Positions 58,335 through 64,000 of a stretch of DNA of 64,000 nucleotides are shown one piece after another. Position 1 is the stretch's first letter. Every line of letters begins with the position of its first letter. Made by a program: the position numbers and the translations under genes. Source of the stretch: Phallusia mammillata (taxonomy: Eukaryota > Chordata > Ascidiacea > Phlebobranchia > Ascidiidae); the NCBI GenBank assembly GCA_003260075.1, contig QLIY01000018.1:233761-297760 (forward strand), written 5' to 3'. The notes under the pieces are model-generated. The model was not told where the DNA came from, made no database searches, and was given only the letters and a program-made list of their open reading frames with translations.

Positions 58335-60608
58335 ATGCTTTCTAGTAATTCTAATTGTGATTCTTCATTTTCATGGAAACATGCAGTGTGTGCTGCTGCC
58401 TTTGCAGGTATGTATAACACTTTTCAGTTAATTATGAACATATATAAATGCCAAAAAAATCATTGCCTGGTTTGTATTTTCCCTAGGTGGTGCTGTGGCA
58501 GTTTATAAGTTCTCAAAAGACAGATTGAAGAATCGCTTGCAGCCTAAGACAAAAGGGGAAACTGATAATCCATACGAGTCTGTCGCCCTTCTTAATCAGT
58601 ACTTGGCATTTAACTATGGTGGTCCATCAGTAAATTGTCTTTTTGTTGGTCCAAAGGATGGATTTGACTTTCCAAAAGCAACTGCAGATATTTGTGTCAA
58701 ATACTTCAATCGTGATGTAAGATATTGTTTATATTTTAATGTTTTGATTTCAATGCCATTTTCAAAATGACAACTCAATATTATTTTGTAGGCGTCAACT
58801 CCAAGTCGTGCATTAGATATTGGCTGTGCAGTTGGAAGAGCCTCATTTGAACTTGCACGTGAGTTCCAAGAGGTAATCGGAATAGATTACAGCCATGGTT
58901 TTGTGAAAACCTGTGATGTGCTGAAACAAGCTGGAAGTATGGAGTATGAAGCACCAGTAGAGGGAGACCTTACTGAAAAACACACAGCAGTGGTACCTAG
59001 TGACATTGTAAGTTAATTGTTTGCATTTTATTTTCTACATGCGGGGCAAGAAATTTTTATTCCTTCTGTGATCAGAAAATTTGGAATTACAAAAACAAAC
59101 TGACATTCTGAATGTTATTCTTTGACAATTTAGGTGTATATGTTTGTTTTATATATGTTGTCATTAAATAGCTTTTCTAAAAAGAAAACATATTGCCCTT
59201 AACAAGTAATAATACTTTACCAATATAGGCAACAATTTTTGTAAAACTGTTGTGAATAAAATGATTTTTCATCCTAGCTAAAAATCTTTTATTTTTAATC
59301 GTAATACTTTGTACATTATGTGTAGGATCGAACTCGCTGCCATTTTCAGACTGGTGATGCTTGCAATCTTCCTTTAAACTTGGGAAAGTTCGGTCCCCCC
59401 CCCCTTATGTGTAGGATCGAACTCGCTGCCATTTTCAGACTGGTGATGCTTGTAATCTCCCTTTGAACTTGGGAAAGTTCGGCTGTGTCCTTGCTGCCAA
59501 CCTTATCTGTAGATTGCCTTCTCCAACAGATTTTCTTTTACGTCTGGGAAATCTTGTTGAAGCAGGAGGCATATGTGTTATAACAAGTCCATACACATTT
59601 ATGGATACTTTTACCCCAAAGGTATGAAACTTCCATGTCCTTAACTGCCATTTTTTAACAAGCTTTTCGGTGTTCGGTAAAAAAAGTCTAAAATTTACAT
59701 GTTTACCAACATATGTGTAACACCAATTTAAAAAAGGGCCTATTTTAGTGTACAGTTAAGATGAAATATATTCATAACGGCATCAGCCCAGAAGTATGCG
59801 TACAGACCAGCAATCCTGGCATACTCATTCATAAATCATAGTACCAGGCTCTTGAAGGTGTTATACAGAAGCAAACTGCTCTCCGAAGCATTTCCATATG
59901 GCAAGACACAGATTAGAAATATGTGGCCTGTGGCCCCCCCCCCGAACCCACGACAGGTGTCTTCCCTGAACTGGTGTCTACCAAACTGAGCTACACAGGT
60001 CGAGTGGTAAACTCACCTAAAGTCTAATTACAGGCACCCTTTCTGGTATGTTGTACATCCATAGCACGGGATCGACAGTTTCCACTATTCATTTTTTTGT
60101 TTCAATAAGGGTTATGTGTTTTATAGACATGTTGATGATATTGAACGCCCCCCCCCCATTAGAAATATGTGGCCTGTGGTGGGATTCGAACCCATGACAG
60201 GTGTCTTCCCTGAACTGGTGTCTACCAAACTGAGCTACACAGGCCGAGTGGTAAACTCACCTAAAGTCTAATTACAGGCACCCTGTCTGGTATGTTGTAC
60301 ATTCATAGCACGGGATCGACAGTTTCCACTATTCATTTTTTTTGCTTCAATAAGGGTTATGTGTTTTATAGATATGTTGGTGATATTGAACATTTTTCTA
60401 AACTATGTTTTATGTTTTACAGAACAAGTGGCTTGGTGGTTATGTGGACAAAAATGGGCAAGAAGTTCGAGCCATTGACACCATGAAAAGAGTTCTCAGT
60501 CCACAATTTGATTTAGTTGATTGCATTGATTTGCCTTTTCTAATTCGGGAAACCGCAAGAAAGCATCAATGGACTGTGGCCCATGTTTCAATTTGGAAGC
60601 GCAAGTAA
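58335..60608 (+). CDS. Stand-alone OvoA C-terminal-type methyltransferase (putative mercaptohistidine N-methyltransferase), 5 exons
   Basis: Exons 58335-58407, 58487-58716, 58792-59007, 59415-59621 and 60423-60608 join in frame to 303 residues. A short N-terminal hydrophobic stretch (HAVCAAAFAGGAVAVYKF) looks like a membrane anchor. Then come NPYESVALLNQYLAFNYGGP, RALDIGCAVGRASFELAREF (SAM-binding motif I), VIGIDYSHGFVKTC, LAANLICRLPSPTDFLLRLG, GGICVITSPYTFMDTF, KWLGGYVDKNGQEVRAIDTM and DLPFLIRETARKHQWTVAHV. Those blocks are the ones I know from the methyltransferase domain of OvoA, which N-methylates 4-mercaptohistidine to ovothiol. The sulfoxide-synthase domain of OvoA is absent here. Part of exon 4 is written twice (59334-59394 and 59415 on) around a 10-nt C placeholder; the second copy is the complete one. 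An acceptor at 58301 suggests a leader exon or trans-splicing. Confidence 0.82.
59395..59404. other. Poly-C run of exactly 10 nt between duplicated exon 4 halves
   Basis: TTATGTGTAGGATCGAACTC through GGGAAAGTTCGG occurs on both sides (59318-59394, 59405-59482) with a few substitutions, as between alleles. Confidence 0.9.
59925..59999 (-). repeat. tRNA-like sequence, copy 1 (damaged by a placeholder)
   Basis: Same sequence as 60171-60245, but a 10-nt C run at 59934-59943 replaces TGGGATT-type bases. Confidence 0.5.
59934..59943. other. Poly-C run of exactly 10 nt, gap placeholder
   Basis: The second copy (60180) reads TGGGATTCGAACCC where this one reads C10 then GAACCC. Confidence 0.85.
60148..60157. 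other. Poly-C run of exactly 10 nt between duplicated intron segments
   Basis: ATTAGAAATATGTGGCCTGT onward is present at 59912 and 60158. The left side (TTGATGATATTGAACG) matches 60374-60391. About 235 bp of intron 4 is written twice. Confidence 0.9.
60171..60245 (-). repeat. tRNA-like sequence, copy 2
   Basis: On the minus strand GGCCTGTGTAGCTCAGTTTG begins a 75-nt unit closing with ACAGGCC (7-bp acceptor stem). The A box is TAGCTCAGTTTGGTAGA and the B box GGGTTCGAATCCC is perfect. The anticodon arm (around CCAGTTCAGGGAAGACACC) does not fold as 5 bp plus 7 nt, so it is a tRNA-derived repeat or pseudo-tRNA, in intron 4 of the methyltransferase gene. Confidence 0.5.
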
Positions 60609-60848
60609 AATTATATAAAGTGAAAGCCGAAGTAAAACATTGAAATAATATTATATCTACAATTTTGTTATTCATCACTTCAGTAATTAGCGCCAACATG
60701 TGGGTAACTGTGCATTTAAACATGAGACTTATCTAATCAGAAATTGTCTTGTGCTTGATATTACCCAGATGATGTTTTTTTGTGTCAAATAACTCCCTTT
60801 TGTGTTGCTAAAAAGTTCAAAAAACATTTCAAAGTAAAGTTTAGGTTG

Positions 60849-60859
60849 CCCCCCCCCCC
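60849..60859. other. Poly-C run (11 nt) between duplicated flanks, gap placeholder
   Basis: ATGGACTGTGGCCCATGTTT (end of the methyltransferase CDS) is at 60569 and again at 60860, so the 3' end and UTR of that gene are written twice. Confidence 0.9.
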
Positions 60860-61292
60860 ATGGACTGTGGCCCATGTTTCAATTTGGAAGCGCAAGTAAA
60901 ATTATATGAAGTTAAAGCCTGAAGTACAACATTAAAATAATATTATATCTACAGTTGTGTTAATCATCACTTGAGTAATTTGTGTCAACATCTAGGTAGC
61001 TGTGCTGTTTAACATGAGATATTACTTAGCTAATCAGATATTGTGTTGTCTTTGATATTACCCAGATGATGTTTTTGTTTGTGTCAAACCACTCCCTTTT
61101 GTGTTGGTAAATAGTTCAAAATTTGTCATGGCAAGGTTAAAGTTGCATATACTGATCTTTACTTTTTCGTTTCTTACATTTTTGATATAACTCATCAGCA
61201 AATTATCTTCATTTTTGTGTGGTGCAATGCAATTGCAGCTATATTTGGTGCTTTTGAATGTATGTTTGGCATTTTTCGACTATTTAAGATTT

Positions 61293-61302
61293 CCCCCCCC
61301 CC
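61293..61302. other. Poly-C run of exactly 10 nt between duplicated flanks
   Basis: TTACTTTTTCGTTTCTTACA through TTTGAATGTATGTT is at 61161-61266 and again at 61333-61442. Confidence 0.88.
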
Positions 61303-61469
61303 TACTGTTCCACTCAAATATGTTAATTTATTTTACTTTTTCGTTTCTTACATTTTTGATATCACTCAACAGCAAATTATCTTCATTTTTTGTGTGGTGC
61401 AATGCAATTGCAGCTGTATTTGGTGCTTTTGAATGTATGTTCGGAATTTTTGACTATTCGAATTTTGTG

Positions 61470-62816
61470 TTTTGAAATGTTGCAATATACAAAAACTGTT
61501 GCGAATAAAAGAAAAACAATGCATGGACAGGTCTCAGTGCAATCTTTGCAGTAATTGTAGAAACGGCAAAAAATATGAAGAAAAGCTAGGTACACAACGC
61601 ACGGTATTAAATATTCTAAGTGTCACAAATGTTTTAGACCGCCCCATGACAACATCCAGTTGCAACGCATTACGGGCAATTTGTGTCCGTCTAGGACAGG
61701 GGTGTCCAACTCGAAAACACCGCCGTGCCAATTTTGGTTTTGAAATATGCTTGCGTGCCAACGTTTTGTACTTTTTCCAAACCATGCCTTAAACGTCTTA
61801 ACGGTATGGGCTCAATCCGAAAATTTTGCCAATATGTAAAACCCTTTTAAGTAATTAGAAAAAAATATGACGTCCAATGCGAGTAAACTTGTTTATGATA
61901 CTCCAGAAACCTTTCATTCCGTTTATGCGACACAAGATACAAATAGTTTGCAACGGAGCTCAAAAAACGAGCAATTTAATTAGTGGGTTTGTGTAACTTT
62001 GACACTGATATCTTTACTGAATTTAAAATAAAGGCCAAGAAGAATCAATAGAAAAAAAATTAATTGCCTGACAAATCCTACTGTTTACCACCTGAATGTG
62101 CAAAAGCTTGCGTGCCATTTTCAAATGCTCTGCGTGTAAAATTCGCATTTGATTCTAACAGCATATTGTCAGGTCGTCGCTACAATATAGTATTTTTTAA
62201 TGGAGTACAGTAATTAAAAATAGGTCTTGGTTATTTTGTAATGAAAAATGGTTTCTTGCATGTTGTATACATCCACTAAAAAGAAATTAAATATATAAAA
62301 GTTAAATTATTGATGTTAAATAGGAATCTGTTCTGTGTTACTATACTAGATTCCAGAATGCAATTTTTTTTTTTACTTGTTGTGGTTAATTATTAACATT
62401 TTATCGCTCAGCTGGTGTAGTACCAGACAAATTACTCGTCTTTTGTTATAAAACTAGCTAATTATTATGTCTATGGCTTACGTTTTAAAAGAAGTAAAAA
62501 AGTTTTAAAAGACGTGTCCACTCAAGCGTTACATTGGATTGTGACGTCGGTCCGCTTTCACTGGGGCGCGGCGGCAAATTTTGAAAAAAAGTCTTAGCTG
62601 TGTTTCTCGGCAAACCTTTTTAGGGGCAGATTACACCAAAGTTACCGATGTTAAAGGTTTTGTGTTGTTTTATGTAAAATAAGTTAGCCATTCAGATTAG
62701 GCCAGCGGCCTAAAAAAGTGCGTACTGCAAGCAACGTATTGCAAGTCACGTTTTGAAGAGAAGCTTCCACAATTGATTATATAGACAGCTTTGAAGTTTT
62801 TTGAACATTGTGTGCA
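61470..62816. other. Intergenic, with a possible decayed hAT element
   Basis: CAGGGGTGTCCAACTCGAAA at 61697 looks like a hAT left end, and the GCGTGCCA phrase recurs near 62108. No matching right end or target duplication is visible. No coding frame is supported. A somewhat GC-richer patch (62545-62580) may belong to the BUB1B promoter. Confidence 0.4.
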
Positions 62817-63796
62817 ATGGAGTACGATGAACAAGCTGATGTTATGTTGGAAGCAAGCAAAGAGAATGTTCAGCCATTGAGAACTGGACGGAACATGAAT
62901 TGCTTGAAAGCAGCTTTAAAGGTATTTTATAGTTTAAAGTCTTTGAATTTGAACCTAGCATATTTGCTGACTATATTTTATCATAGACATATTCAGATTT
63001 ATCATTGTGCATTTTCTTTTTTTAAATTCCACTGTCTAATTTGCTGACATAGTTACACTTACTCAAAAGTATTGACTAAAAATACTGTTGCAGCCAAGTG
63101 AAGAAGACCTGCAAGTTTTAAGGAAAGAACGCCAAAGGTTTGAAGAAGATATATTGGCTGGCGAAAATTCTACAGACCCTATTGATGCCTGGGATAAGTA
63201 TGTGTTGCATAAACTGTACAGTTTTTGTATGAATTTAAAGTTGTTTTTTGGCATGCAATGTGTTGATGTTGAAGGAGTATGTTAAGATCTCATTAATCAT
63301 GTTTATAAACACAGATACTTAAAATGGACAAAACAGCACCTGACCACTGGAGAAAACACAAAAACCTACGAACAACTTCTGCAGAAATACATCAACAAAT
63401 TTTTTCGTGTTGAAAGATACAAGTATGATGTAATTTTTATGTAGTCAGTGGAATTTTTTAATACAGGATAGCAACTATAAATTGTATAAATAACCTATCT
63501 TATGCATATGAAGTGTTAAATGCCTTCTACAAGCAAATACACAAAACAACTTTGTTTGACAGAAATGACTCTAGATATGTCAGTGCATGGCTTAACATGG
63601 CCCAACTCCAAAATGAGACCAAAAGTTATTTTCGAGCTATGCTAAGTGAAGGGATTGGAACCACCTATGCACCATTGTACGTTATCTGGGCAGAAGAGAA
63701 TGAAAAAAATGGAAAGTTTAAAAGTGCTGATCAAATTTACAACCTAGCAGAAAAGAATGGTGCTGAACCAAAGGAGTATCTTCAAAAAATGAGAAA
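62817..63796 (+). CDS. BUB1B: BUBR1/Mad3-type spindle checkpoint protein, N-terminal part (partial, 4 exons)
   Basis: BUBR1/Mad3 is part of the mitotic checkpoint complex that blocks Cdc20-APC/C. Exons 62817-62921, 63094-63197, 63315-63422 and 63563-63796 join in frame. The first carries the KEN box in SKENVQPLRTGRNM (vertebrate BUBR1 SKENVQPLRQGR), the degron-like motif needed for APC/C inhibition. The Mad3/Bub1 TPR domain follows: STDPIDAWDKYLKWTKQHL, SRYVSAWLNMAQL, GIGTTYAPLYVIWAEENEK, FKSADQIYNLAEK. The KEN box favours BUBR1 over BUB1. Open at 63796 (donor GTTAGT); the rest lies beyond the window, so the presence of a kinase domain cannot be judged. Confidence 0.92.
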
Positions 63797-63830
63797 GTTA
63801 GTAAATATGTTAATTGCTACCTATTAACCA

Positions 63831-64000
63831 GTAATTCTTAACATGTGAACCACAGCACACTAGCGCTAAGAGATTTCCAAGCATGTTGTAAAATATTTAA
63901 TATTATAAAGGATAATTCTGGTATTTTTTTACTATGTGTCAAAATGGGAACATGCATAACAACTTATAAAACACTGTTTTTCCTTGTTTTTTTTTTTTTT
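63831..64000. mobile_element. hAT-type element, left end only (cut by window edge)
   Basis: CAGTAATTCTTAACATGTGA followed by ACTAGCGCTAAGAGATTTCC parallels the start of the element at 15334 (ACTAGTGTGCCTTGAGAGATTTCC). It lies in a BUB1B intron. Confidence 0.55.

Noticed and set aside
59318..59394. An extra copy of methyltransferase exon 4
   Set aside because: It is cut by a 10-nt C run and repeats the complete exon that follows; most likely the same allelic locus written twice.

Overview
This is eukaryotic nuclear DNA: AT-rich, with short GT-AG introns, dense small transposons and animal gene families. The gene set (ELYS, a TPGS1-type tubulin polyglutamylase subunit, BUBR1, antizyme, selenoprotein T, mitoregulin) points to a metazoan. 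Compact genes, marine-invertebrate-style content and several start codons sitting 1-2 nt after a strong splice acceptor (as in spliced-leader trans-splicing) suggest a tunicate, probably an ascidian. The species call is inference.

Layout. 1-5.9 kb: N-terminal part of AHCTF1/ELYS (minus, runs off the left edge). 7.1-14.8 kb: a 13-exon SLC13 Na+/carboxylate-sulfate transporter (minus), its introns swollen by a 17-bp minisatellite and hAT insertions. 17.9-23.9 kb: two tandem tRNA 2'-phosphotransferase (TRPT1) genes, followed by UQCC1 (minus, 24.3-26.9 kb); a relic UQCC1 exon lies behind the first TRPT1. 28.3 kb: a 56-residue mitoregulin-like microprotein. 29.0-30.6 kb: a helical mitochondrial-type protein I cannot name. 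31.5-37.3 kb: TMEM184 with two homologous alternative C-terminal exons. 40-41.9 kb: a low-complexity Ser/Pro-rich gene (minus), interrupted by a gap. 42-47 kb: gene-poor. 47.0-48.8 kb: SELENOO as a Cys form (minus). 49.2-49.9 kb: ornithine decarboxylase antizyme with its +1 frameshift site (minus). 52.9-53.5 kb: SELENOT with an in-frame UGA and a plausible SECIS. 54.2-55.9 kb: EXOSC4. 56.8 kb: tRNA-Gly(TCC). 57.3-58.0 kb: TPGS1. 58.3-60.6 kb: a stand-alone OvoA-C-like methyltransferase. 62.8 kb to the end: BUB1B N-terminus.

Mobile DNA. At least ten hAT-type MITEs carry recognisable 8-bp target duplications, and four belong to one family (TIR TAGTGATGGGACG). There is also a TA-flanked MITE, a probable 10-bp-TSD Mutator-like MITE, a short SINE-like family and tRNA-like repeats.

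Assembly. About twenty poly-G or poly-C runs are almost certainly gap placeholders: the short ones are 10-11 nt and several sit between near-identical copies of the same sequence, as unmerged allelic contig ends would. Gene models near 23.87, 39.9 and 58.1-61.3 kb should be read with that in mind. No operon-like biochemical system is evident; the genes are mostly independent housekeeping loci.
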